Of a stretch of DNA of 13,580 bases, positions 6,382 through 13,233 are shown one piece after another. The DNA is from JAABYT01 sp041581935. GTDB taxonomy: Bacteria > Pseudomonadota > Gammaproteobacteria > HK1. The notes under the pieces were generated by a model. The model did no database searches. It worked only from the letters and a program-made list of their open reading frames with translations, and was not told the DNA's origin. The position numbers were made by a program, and so were the translations under genes. The stretch is from the NCBI GenBank assembly GCA_041581935.1, contig JBFICP010000072.1, positions 1 through 13,580 of the forward strand, in the 5' to 3' direction. Within the stretch, counting starts at the first letter, position 1; every line of letters begins with the position of its first letter.

Positions 6382-7242
6382 ATGGCAACGCTTGCAGAGC
6401 TCACCACGCGACTTTGTCGGATCTCCCAGGAGCATTTCATCGACCCGTTCTCGCGGCTCGATTGGCCGGCGTCCATCGAGCGGAATCAATGGTTCATGAG
6501 CCCCGATCTTGTATCACTGCACGGCACCCGGCATTGGAATGCTCTCGACGAGCAACAGCGACAGTTGCTCAGCTTCTTCGAGCTCATCAACTTCTTCAGC
6601 ATCAATATCCACGGTGAGCGCATGCTGATTGAAGGCCTCGCAAAACGGCTTTATCGAGAGCATACCGAGACAGTATCTCCCTATTTGCATCATTTTCTGG
6701 ATGAAGAGAACAAACACATGTTCTATTTCGGGCGTTTCTGTAATCAGTATGCGGGTAAGGTATATCCAGAGAAAAGGTTCTCGATTGTGCGTGAGTACGC
6801 CGACGGCGAGGAAGAATTTCTGTTCTTCGCTCGTGTCATGCTGTTCGAGGAGATGGTGGATATCTTTAACCGGCGCATGGCCAAGGACCAACAGCTGGTG
6901 CCGCTTTCGCGCGAGATCAACTGGTTGCATCACTTCGAGGAAGCCCGGCACCTGGCATTTGGACGCCGGCTCGTTGAGGAGCTTTTCGAGAATCACGCCG
7001 ATCACTGGCAGCAGGAAGTTCGGCAGCGCATCGCCGACGAGCTCGCGCAGTTCCTCGATGCGACTTGGAAAGACTACTTTAATCCCGAGGTCTATAAGGA
7101 CGCTGGGCTGGACGACGCATACGCCGTGCGCCGCGAGGTCCTTGGAGACCCGGCCGTCAGACTCAGAAGGAAGAAACTCTGCGATCGCTCGGCACGAACG
7201 CTCGTGAAGCTCGGACTTCTGACAGAGGAGTCAATCTCGTGA
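6382..7242 (+). CDS. AurF-like diiron oxygenase (possible amine N-oxygenase)
   Basis: A 286-residue all-helical protein with a dinuclear iron ligand set. It has Glu79 (HGER), Glu109-x-x-His112 in LDEENKH, Glu156/157 in LFEEMVDIF, His183/184, and Glu187-x-x-His190 in HHFEEARH. The order E, DExxH, E, H, ExxH, with a seventh His beyond the six-ligand ferritin set, matches the p-aminobenzoate N-oxygenase (AurF/CmlI) family, whose members turn amines into hydroxylamines, nitroso or nitro groups. Relatives (HamC, MgoC) work in diazeniumdiolate-type pathways. Only 4 nt separate it from the KAS III-like gene, and AGG at 6370-6372 gives a usable ribosome-binding site. It lies next to a carrier protein and an amino-acid loader, so a carrier-bound amino acid is a plausible substrate. 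C-oxygenation is not excluded. Part of the gene (about 6600-6860) is visibly more AT-rich than its neighbours. Confidence 0.85.
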   Translation: MATLAELTTRLCRISQEHFIDPFSRLDWPASIERNQWFMSPDLVSLHGTRHWNALDEQQRQLLSFFELINFFSINIHGERMLIEGLAKRLYREHTETVSPYLHHFLDEENKHMFYFGRFCNQYAGKVYPEKRFSIVREYADGEEEFLFFARVMLFEEMVDIFNRRMAKDQQLVPLSREINWLHHFEEARHLAFGRRLVEELFENHADHWQQEVRQRIADELAQFLDATWKDYFNPEVYKDAGLDDAYAVRREVLGDPAVRLRRKKLCDRSARTLVKLGLLTEESIS

Positions 7243-7496
7243 GCAAAGAAGGACATTTTCGCGACGCGCTTAGAAAGTGGATTGCCGATACCAGCTCCAA
7301 AGCCTCCTTCGAACAGGTCCGCGACGATACCCCGCTTTTTCGAACCGGAATCTTGAAGTCCGTTCAGGTCACCGATCTGATTCTATATATCGAGGAGCTC
7401 ACCGAGCGTTCGGTGAACGTGGAGCAGATTAAGCCGGGGGTGTTCCGCGACATCGATTCAATCTACCAGCATTTCTTTGCGCAAGACCATGCTTGA
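7239..7496 (+). CDS. acyl/aminoacyl carrier protein 1
   Basis: An 85-residue free-standing phosphopantetheine-binding protein. The attachment site is Ser41 in FRTGILKSVQVTDLILYIEEL, where the usual D-S-L is replaced by K-S-V. Helix II after the serine and the D-I-DSIYQHF end fit the four-helix carrier fold. The GTG start at 7239 overlaps the oxygenase stop as GTGA, and GAGGAG at 7225-7230 lies 8 nt upstream. The stop overlaps the start of the seryl-tRNA-synthetase-like ligase. Such ligases charge dedicated stand-alone carriers, so this is probably its partner and carries an amino acid rather than a fatty acyl chain. Confidence 0.88.
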   Translation: MSKEGHFRDALRKWIADTSSKASFEQVRDDTPLFRTGILKSVQVTDLILYIEELTERSVNVEQIKPGVFRDIDSIYQHFFAQDHA

Positions 7497-8355
7497 TCGA
7501 CTGAAGCCACGAAGCGTCGGACGCCGGGATCGCGGGCAAGCGGTGCTCTCCGGCGAGCTCCTGGACCTCGACCGCCGACTCGACGAGGTATTCACGGCTT
7601 GGGCGCGATCCTGGGATGCCGTCGAGTACCGCTTCCCCGCCTGCATCGAGGCGAGACAACTGGAACGTCTCGATTACTTTCGATCCTTCCCGCACTTGGC
7701 AACCTTTCCGGTCACGCTCGACAGGCACGAGGACAATCTAGAGGCGTTCGCCGAGGGTGGCCGGTGCAGCGCAAGCGGTGCTGTCGAGCTGACGGCGCTT
7801 GCCCCGGCGGAGCATGTGCTGACACCCGCGGCCTGTTATCACGTATACATTGAGCTCGAGGACGAGGCGCTCGATGCGCCCCGCTACATTACGACGCGAG
7901 CCACTTGCTTTCGTAACGAAGACAAGTATATGCCGCTGGAACGCCAGTGGAACTTTTCCATGCGCGAAATCGTATGCCTAGGAACCGCCGCGGAGGTCGA
8001 GCACTTTCTTACCCGCTGCACCGACGTGATCGATCGTTTTGCGACCGAAATCGGACTGCCCGTGACCTGGGCGGACGCTACCGATCCCTTCTTCTCGCCG
8101 GCAAGCAACCCCAAGTATCTGTTCCAGAAGCTCGAGCCGGTGAAACGCGAGCTGGTTTTCGGCGCCGATCTGGCCATCGCCTCGACGAATTTCCATCGGG
8201 ATTACTTCGGCGAAGCTTTCGCCATCACCCGGGACGGCGAAAACGCCTGCTCGGGCTGCGTCGCCTTCGGTATGGAGCGCTGGCTGGCGGCCTTCATGGA
8301 GGCCTACGGACCGAGCCTCGAAAACTGGCCGCGCTTCGAGGCGCTCGCACGATGA
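7489..8355 (+). CDS. amino acid:[carrier protein] ligase, class II SerRS-like
   Basis: A 288-residue homologue of the catalytic core of atypical seryl-tRNA synthetases, without the tRNA-binding coiled-coil arm. Motif 2 is seen as TRATCFRNED at 136-145 and motif 3 as CSGCVAFGMERW at 254-265. Cys116 (TPAACYHVY), Glu160 (SMREIVCLG) and Cys257 (SGCVAFG) match the zinc ligands, with similar spacing, of the Bradyrhizobium amino acid:carrier-protein ligases. Those enzymes form aminoacyl-AMP and load it on the phosphopantetheine of a carrier protein instead of tRNA; zinc contacts the amino group and favours small amino acids. The ATG at 7489 overlaps the carrier-protein gene by 8 nt with no good ribosome-binding site, implying coupled translation. 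The likely role is charging carrier protein 1. The amino acid cannot be read from sequence; glycine, alanine or serine are the family precedents. Confidence 0.88.
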   Translation: MLDRLKPRSVGRRDRGQAVLSGELLDLDRRLDEVFTAWARSWDAVEYRFPACIEARQLERLDYFRSFPHLATFPVTLDRHEDNLEAFAEGGRCSASGAVELTALAPAEHVLTPAACYHVYIELEDEALDAPRYITTRATCFRNEDKYMPLERQWNFSMREIVCLGTAAEVEHFLTRCTDVIDRFATEIGLPVTWADATDPFFSPASNPKYLFQKLEPVKRELVFGADLAIASTNFHRDYFGEAFAITRDGENACSGCVAFGMERWLAAFMEAYGPSLENWPRFEALAR

Positions 8356-9464
8356 GCACAATGCGCAATGCCATCCTCATCACCGGCGCGGGAGGTTACC
8401 TGGGCAGCCGGCTTGCACGACACTATCTGGAGCACGGCCGGCAGCCCGTCATCGCGTGGCTGCACGCGACCGATCGCGCCGAGCTCGCGGCCAAGGCGTC
8501 TGCGCTGCGCGATAGCCTGGGACCTCTCGCGCACGCCGTAGATGTGCGCGGCGGTGATCTGTGCGCCGCCCTGCCCTTCGAAGATATCGATCCGGACGAG
8601 GTGGGCACGATCATTCACTGCGCCGCCGTGACCCGATTCAACGTCGAAGAGACCCTCGCGCGCAACGTCAACGTCGACGGCGCGGTCAAGCTCTACGAAT
8701 TCGCTTCCAGTTGCGCGGGCCTCGAGCGCCTGGCGCTCGTGAGTTCCATATATGCCTGTGGTCTTCGAAGCGGGGTCGTGGCCGAGGAGGCCATCGAAGC
8801 AAAACCCGAATTCTCGAACTACTACGAATGGTCGAAGTGGGAATCCGAAAGGCGTCTTCGAGAGGACTTCGATCACCTGCCGTGGGTGGTGATGCGGGTC
8901 GCCACAATCGTTGCCGAAAGCGCGCGTGGCCAGGTAATGCAGTACAATGCGTTCCACAATACGCTGAAGCTGCTTTTCTACGGCCTCGTTTCCCTGGTTC
9001 CGGGCGACCCGAACGCACCACTGTACTTCGTCAGCGCCGACTTCGTCGTGGATGCGCTTTCGAGCACCCTGGACAAGGGGCAGCCAAAAGGTTTTTATCA
9101 CGTCTGTCATACGGACGAAGAGTCGATGACGCTCGGCAGCCTCATCGATACCGCCTACTCGCGCTTCTGCCTTGATTCCGATTTCCGCGAACGCAGAATT
9201 CTCAAGCCGCTATTCTGCGATGAGGTCAGCTTCGAAATGCTCGCCGATGGGATCGACAGCTTCGGTGGTGAGGTCGTGCGGCAGGGGCTCGGAAGCATCG
9301 TGCCGTTCGCACCGCAACTCTACTCCCGCAAAGCCTTCGACAATCGCCGCCTGCAGACGACGATGGATGTCTACGCTGCGCCGGACGCGACGGAGCTCGT
9401 TTCCAACACGAGCGACTTTCTGGTCGACACCCGCTGGGGCCGGAGGCGGGCGGATGCTGCCTGA
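8352..9464 (+). CDS. thioester reductase-like NAD(P)-dependent SDR
   Basis: A 370-residue extended short-chain dehydrogenase. TGAGGYLG at 11-18 is the Rossmann nucleotide-binding loop, IIHCAAVTRFN at 87-97 is the second conserved strand, Ser131/Ser132 and Tyr158-x-x-x-Lys162 (YYEWSK) form the catalytic set, and MRVATIV at 181-187 fits the region after it. Order and length resemble the stand-alone thioester-reductase/male-sterility family (NAD_binding_4), which reduces carrier- or CoA-bound thioesters to aldehydes or alcohols. An ordinary nucleotide-sugar epimerase is less likely given the neighbours. The ATG at 8352 overlaps the ligase stop as ATGA. In this operon it is the best candidate for reductive release of the product from a carrier protein, since no thioesterase gene is present. 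Confidence 0.8.
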   Translation: MSTMRNAILITGAGGYLGSRLARHYLEHGRQPVIAWLHATDRAELAAKASALRDSLGPLAHAVDVRGGDLCAALPFEDIDPDEVGTIIHCAAVTRFNVEETLARNVNVDGAVKLYEFASSCAGLERLALVSSIYACGLRSGVVAEEAIEAKPEFSNYYEWSKWESERRLREDFDHLPWVVMRVATIVAESARGQVMQYNAFHNTLKLLFYGLVSLVPGDPNAPLYFVSADFVVDALSSTLDKGQPKGFYHVCHTDEESMTLGSLIDTAYSRFCLDSDFRERRILKPLFCDEVSFEMLADGIDSFGGEVVRQGLGSIVPFAPQLYSRKAFDNRRLQTTMDVYAAPDATELVSNTSDFLVDTRWGRRRADAA

Positions 9465-10080
9465 TACGCGTTTTCTCGGTGCCGTCCTCGCAGAGCCGTT
9501 GGGCCTCGAGCTGCACATGACTGTGGCGTGTGGAACCGCATCGGAGGGAGCGTTGAGCAACGCCGAGCGCGAACGCTACCGGTCGCTCGCGATGACCGCT
9601 CGCGCGAGGTCGTGGCTGCTGGGCCGCGCGGCGCTCAAGCAGCTAAGGGCGCGAGTTGACGCCCGCGCCGACGTCGACGATCTCGACTTCCCCAATTCGC
9701 GCTTCTCCCTCACCCATTCGTCGGACGTGGCCCTTGCCGTTGCCGACACCTCCGGTCAGTTGGCGGGGATCGGCGTCGATCTCGAGGTCGACACAACCAT
9801 TCGACCGGAGGCAGCGCGATTTTTTCTCACGGTTCGCGAGCAGAACTGGCTGCGTGGTCAGCCGAGGGAACGGTGGTCGCATGATTTGTTGCGACTGTGG
9901 TGCGTCAAGGAAGCGCTGTACAAATCCAATCCCGCAAACGCCGGCACGGTGCTGGGCGATTACGAGCTGCTCGAACCTGCAAATGCATGCGGCAAAGCCT
10001 TCACCCGCGCTGGTCGTCCGATGGAATACTCGAGCTGGTGTGCTTCTCGCACCAGCATTGCGCTTTCGGTGTACAGATGA
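9454..10080 (+). CDS. 4'-phosphopantetheinyl transferase, Sfp type
   Basis: A 208-residue Sfp-like enzyme that would transfer phosphopantetheine from CoA to the serines of carrier proteins. Signatures are SLTHS at 85-89 (CoA-phosphate contact), GIGVDLEVD at 105-113 with magnesium ligands Asp109 and Glu111, and LWCVKEALYKS at 148-158 with the W-x-x-K-E-A-x-x-K core. The ATG at 9454 overlaps the reductase end by 11 nt and is preceded by GGAGG at 9442-9446, 7 nt away. Earlier in-frame starts lie deep inside the reductase and lack this site. A dedicated PPTase beside two unusual carrier proteins argues for a secondary pathway that cannot rely on the housekeeping AcpS. Confidence 0.92.
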   Translation: MLPDTRFLGAVLAEPLGLELHMTVACGTASEGALSNAERERYRSLAMTARARSWLLGRAALKQLRARVDARADVDDLDFPNSRFSLTHSSDVALAVADTSGQLAGIGVDLEVDTTIRPEAARFFLTVREQNWLRGQPRERWSHDLLRLWCVKEALYKSNPANAGTVLGDYELLEPANACGKAFTRAGRPMEYSSWCASRTSIALSVYR

Positions 10081-10089
10081 GGGTCTGTC

Positions 10090-10641
10090 ATGATCAGCGA
10101 AAACGAACTCTGGATTCTGAGCTTCTATCGTATCTCCGAGATAAGCGGATCGTTGTTCTTCGGTCGGCTCGCAAAATCGCTCAAGGCCGGCCCCATACAG
10201 CACGACATGACCCGGCACTATGCCGATGAGGCGATGCACGCGTGGTACTGGACGGACTGCCTGGCGAAGCTCGGCGCAGAGCCGTTGGAGCTCGGCACCG
10301 CCTATCAGGATCAGTATCTCGCAGCCGCCGGCATGCCGGTCAACATCATGGAAATTCTCGCCATCACCCAGGTCTTCGAACGACGCGTAATCAACCAGTA
10401 CGCGGTGCACAGCCGGGCACAAGACATCGACCCGCTAATCAAGGAGACTATCGAGCGCATCGTCGAGGACGAGAAATGGCACATCAGATGGATACGCGAT
10501 GCGTTGAAGGACATGGAACCCACCTACGGTAAGGACACCATCGACACGACCATTGAGCGCTTTCTCGAGGCCGATCGCGAAGTTTATGCGAAGACCGTGC
10601 GCGAGCACGAGGAACGCGTCAGGGAGCTGTTGCCGACATGA
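10090..10641 (+). CDS. ferritin-like diiron protein
   Basis: A 183-residue four-helix protein with a complete six-ligand diiron set: Glu17 (YRISEIS), Glu47-x-x-His50 (DEAMH), Glu97 (QVFERRV) and Glu128-x-x-His131 (DEKWH). The E-ExxH-E-ExxH order with about 30-residue spacings is that of the ferritin-like superfamily, which includes rubrerythrin, MiaE-type hydroxylases and aldehyde-deformylating oxygenase. It is not the same family as the AurF-like enzyme upstream. A GAGGG site at 10079-10083 lies 6 nt before the ATG, and 9 nt separate it from the PPTase. A catalytic oxidation step in the pathway is more likely than iron storage given its place between a PPTase and a carrier protein. The reaction is unknown. 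Confidence 0.8.
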   Translation: MISENELWILSFYRISEISGSLFFGRLAKSLKAGPIQHDMTRHYADEAMHAWYWTDCLAKLGAEPLELGTAYQDQYLAAAGMPVNIMEILAITQVFERRVINQYAVHSRAQDIDPLIKETIERIVEDEKWHIRWIRDALKDMEPTYGKDTIDTTIERFLEADREVYAKTVREHEERVRELLPT

Positions 10642-10889
10642 GCACCGAAAATGCCGCCAAAGACACGAGAATCAGGAAAGCCCTCGCCCGGTCCCTGAAC
10701 CGCGAACCCGAATCGCTCGCGGACGACGTCGTGCTCATCGATCTCGTCGCCGAGTCGTTCGCGCTCGTCGAGACGGTCATCAATCTTCAGGAGGAGCTGA
10801 ATTTCCGCTTGGTTCAGGATGACCTTCGCGACGTAAAAACCGTTGGCGATCTCGTGCGCGTGTGCGCCGATCGCCTTCCACATCCGTAG
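10638..10889 (+). CDS. acyl carrier protein 2
   Basis: An 83-residue phosphopantetheine-binding protein. Ser40 in LVAESFALVETVINLQEEL is the predicted attachment site, with E-S-F in place of D-S-L. Helix II (residues 41-55) and the DDLRDVKTVGDLVRVCADRL end, which fits helices III and IV, match the carrier fold. The first helix carries RIRKALARSLN. The ATG overlaps the stop of the ferritin-like gene as ATGA. This is the last gene of the operon. It differs in sequence from carrier protein 1, so the two probably hold different intermediates; the acyl group made by the first gene's ligase is the obvious candidate here. Confidence 0.87.
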   Translation: MSTENAAKDTRIRKALARSLNREPESLADDVVLIDLVAESFALVETVINLQEELNFRLVQDDLRDVKTVGDLVRVCADRLPHP

Positions 10890-10951
10890 CTTCAAAGAAG
10901 TCGATCTCCGCTTGGTTTCTCCGTGATTGCGAGCGTGCCCGCCGACTCCTC

Positions 10952-10969
10952 GACGCCCGAATGGGCGTC
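10952..10969 (+). other. hairpin downstream of the operon
   Basis: GACGCCC-GAAT-GGGCGTC is a perfect 7-bp stem with a tetraloop, 62 nt after the last operon stop. No T-tract follows, so it may be a weak or Rho-assisted transcript end, or an RNA-stabilising stem. The rest of the gap 10890-11138 shows no gene or clear promoter. Confidence 0.35.
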
Positions 10970-11138
10970 ATATGCGAGCGGCTAGAGCCCGGTCGAGGGT
11001 CCTGTTACGCGCGGAGATCGCGCGATTCGAATGGAGCCGAGCCCGCCGGATTGCATTTTTACTCCCAGCGGTTCCCGCCGGCGGATTCGTTGACATATCA
11101 TGGCGGCCCTGAGTCCCCGTCACTGCAAGGAGCGACCG

Positions 11139-11747
11139 GTGTATACGCTTTACCACGCGCCCCGATCCGCGGCCACGGGCGTACGCGCGCTTCTCGAGGT
11201 CATCGGCGTACCGTACGCCATCCATGAGGTCGATATCGACGCGGACCGGCCACGGGACCCGGCATTTCTGCGCATCAATCCCAACGGCTGGGTACCCGCC
11301 CTGGTCTACGAGGGCGGCGCCATGTATGAGGCCGCGGCCATCACCATTTTCCTCTGCGACAGGCACCCGCAAGCGGGACTCGCACCGACGCCCGAGGATC
11401 CTCTGCGCGGGAAATTTCTCCAGTGGCTGGTTTACATGGCCGGAACGCTTCAGCCTGCTTATCAGATGGTTTACTACCCGTTCCGGTTCGCAGCGACGGA
11501 GGCAGACCACGACAGCGTCAGGGCACGCGCGGCCAGCCGGCTCGACGAAATCTGGCGGATTCTGGACGATGCACTCGACCCCGGCCCGTGGCTACTCGGG
11601 CGTCGCTTCAGTGCCTGCGATATTTATCTTTACATGCTTTCGACGTGGCTCCTTGCGGAGCACACACCTATTACGGAGTTCCCGAACGCGGCGCGATGCG
11701 CCAGTCTTGCGGCGGAAAGGCCGGAAGTGGCACGCGTATTCGGTTGA
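11139..11747 (+). CDS. glutathione S-transferase family protein
   Basis: A 202-residue GST-fold protein. The N-terminal thioredoxin-like part starts LYHAPRSAATG, a pattern of bacterial beta/theta-like GSTs in which the residue after PRS contacts glutathione. Val52-Pro53 (WVPAL) supplies the cis-proline. Glu64-Ala65 (MYEAAAI) lacks the usual Ser, a mild departure in the glutathione site. The C-terminal helices include the N-capping box S158-A-C-D161. The GTG at 11139 is chosen because AAGGAG at 11127-11132 lies 6 nt upstream; an ATG at 11100 adds 13 residues outside the fold and no site. It is a different subfamily from the GST at 2043. It may be unrelated to the operon, or detoxify its product or intermediates; the 249-bp gap makes co-transcription uncertain. 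Confidence 0.87.
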   Translation: MYTLYHAPRSAATGVRALLEVIGVPYAIHEVDIDADRPRDPAFLRINPNGWVPALVYEGGAMYEAAAITIFLCDRHPQAGLAPTPEDPLRGKFLQWLVYMAGTLQPAYQMVYYPFRFAATEADHDSVRARAASRLDEIWRILDDALDPGPWLLGRRFSACDIYLYMLSTWLLAEHTPITEFPNAARCASLAAERPEVARVFG

Positions 11748-11759
11748 GGTGAAGTTGAG

Positions 11760-13217
11760 ATGACGACCACAGATGGAATCATACTGGGAGCGGGTGCCGG
11801 ACAGGTTCGTCTCGAGCCGCGCTATGCCAATCGCCATGGCCTGATCGCGGGTGCCACGGGCACGGGAAAGACGGTCACGCTGCAGGTGATGGCGGAGGCC
11901 TTCTCGCGTATCGGCGTACCGGTTTTCGTGTCCGACGTAAAGGGGGATCTTTCGGGAATTTCTCAGCCCGGTAGCCCGCATCCGCGAATCGATGAGCGCG
12001 TGCGCAAGATCGGTATCCCGGAATTTCATTTTGCAGCGTCACCGACCGTATTCTGGGATCTCTTTGGCGTGCAGGGACATCCCATACGCGCCACCATTTC
12101 GGATATGGGCCCCCTGCTGCTGGCCCGCCTGCTGGATCTCAACGACACCCAGGAGGGCGTCCTCACGGCGGCGTTCGAGTTCGCGGACGACGAGGGGCTG
12201 CTGCTGCTCGACATGGACGATCTGCGGACTACGCTGCAATACGTCGGCGACAACGCGCAGAGCATGTCTCGTGAGTATGGCAACATCTCGAAGCAGTCCA
12301 TCGGCGCCATCGTCAGACGACTTCTGGTCATCGAGCGCGAGGGCGGCGACCAGTTCTTCGGCGAGCCCGCACTCGACCTGCACGACATGATTCGAACCCG
12401 ATCGGACGGCACCGGTCAGATCAATGTGCTTGCGGCCGACCAGCTGATGAGCAGCCCACGCATTTACGCAACGTTCTTGCTGTGGCTGCTGTCGGAGCTA
12501 TTCGAGAATCTGCCCGAAATCGGAGATCCCGACAAGCCGCGCTTCGTTTTCTTCTTCGACGAAGCGCATTTGTTGTTCAACGGAGCGCCAAAGGCGCTCC
12601 TCGAGAAGGTCGAACAGGTCGTAAGGCTTATCCGGTCGAAAGGCGTCGGCGTCTATTTCGTGACCCAAAATCCACTGGACATCCCCGAATCCGTGCTCGG
12701 ACAACTCGGTAATCGCGTCCAGCACGCACTGCGCGCATTCACTCCAAAGGATCAAAAAGCCGTGCGCGTGGCTGCACAGACATTCCGTGCAAATCCGGAG
12801 CTGGATACGGCGACCGTGATTACCGAGCTCGGAGTGGGCGAAGCCCTGGTGTCGGTGCTTCAGGACGGCGGCGTGCCTTCGGTGGTGGATCGAACGCTCC
12901 TCGCCCCGCCTGCTTCGAAAATGGGTGCGATCACACCAAGCGAACGACAGGTCGTGATAAACGCTAGCCCGTTGGCGGGACGCTACGATCGGGCCGTCGA
13001 TCGCGAGTCCGCACACGAGATGCTGCGCGCGCGCGCCGAAAAGGTCGCAAAAGAGCTGGAGGAGCGCGAGTCCAGGGACGCAGAAAATTCTCCCAAAAGA
13101 CCGCGATCCCGCCGACAGTCGACCGGCGAAGCTTTCGTCAAGAGCCTCGTGCGTAGCGTGGGAAGTCAGATCGGGCGACAACTCATGCGCGGCATTCTCG
13201 GCTCACTGCGCCGCTGA
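11760..13217 (+). CDS. HerA-like/YjgR-type ATPase (DUF853)
   Basis: A 485-residue ATPase of the FtsK/HerA class as seen in the YjgR (DUF853) family. Walker A is GATGTGKT at 31-38 after the strand HGLIA, and Walker B is FVFFFDEAH at 262-270. VSDVKGDLSGIS at 57-68 and VYFVTQNPLDIPESVLGQLGNRVQHALRAFTPKD around 298-331 are typical of these proteins. The C-terminus (about 417-456) is a charged, probably coiled-coil and basic tail, followed by an amphipathic end. Cellular function of the family is poorly known; DNA or protein translocation is assumed from the fold. It starts 12 nt after the GST stop; GAGG at 11746-11749 is a modest ribosome-binding site. Nothing here ties it to the biosynthetic operon, and no NurA or DndE-type partner is visible. 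Confidence 0.9.
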   Translation: MTTTDGIILGAGAGQVRLEPRYANRHGLIAGATGTGKTVTLQVMAEAFSRIGVPVFVSDVKGDLSGISQPGSPHPRIDERVRKIGIPEFHFAASPTVFWDLFGVQGHPIRATISDMGPLLLARLLDLNDTQEGVLTAAFEFADDEGLLLLDMDDLRTTLQYVGDNAQSMSREYGNISKQSIGAIVRRLLVIEREGGDQFFGEPALDLHDMIRTRSDGTGQINVLAADQLMSSPRIYATFLLWLLSELFENLPEIGDPDKPRFVFFFDEAHLLFNGAPKALLEKVEQVVRLIRSKGVGVYFVTQNPLDIPESVLGQLGNRVQHALRAFTPKDQKAVRVAAQTFRANPELDTATVITELGVGEALVSVLQDGGVPSVVDRTLLAPPASKMGAITPSERQVVINASPLAGRYDRAVDRESAHEMLRARAEKVAKELEERESRDAENSPKRPRSRRQSTGEAFVKSLVRSVGSQIGRQLMRGILGSLRR

Positions 13218-13233
13218 CGGCCATGACGGCATT

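Noticed and set aside
7947..8351. Upstream extension of the reductase frame across the aminoacyl-carrier ligase
   Set aside because: The translation is shadow sequence; the Rossmann fold begins right after the ATG at 8352, which overlaps the ligase stop.
11090..11118. TTGACA at 11090-11095 as a promoter for the second GST
   Set aside because: No acceptable -10 hexamer lies 15-19 bp downstream.
10862..11227. 122-codon plus-strand frame bridging carrier protein 2 and the second GST
   Set aside because: It overlaps both real genes in another frame, with no motif and no ribosome-binding site.
11760..13217. HerA-NurA or phage-defence system
   Set aside because: The ATPase has the YjgR/DUF853 pattern, common and chromosomal, and no nuclease or defence partner is adjacent.
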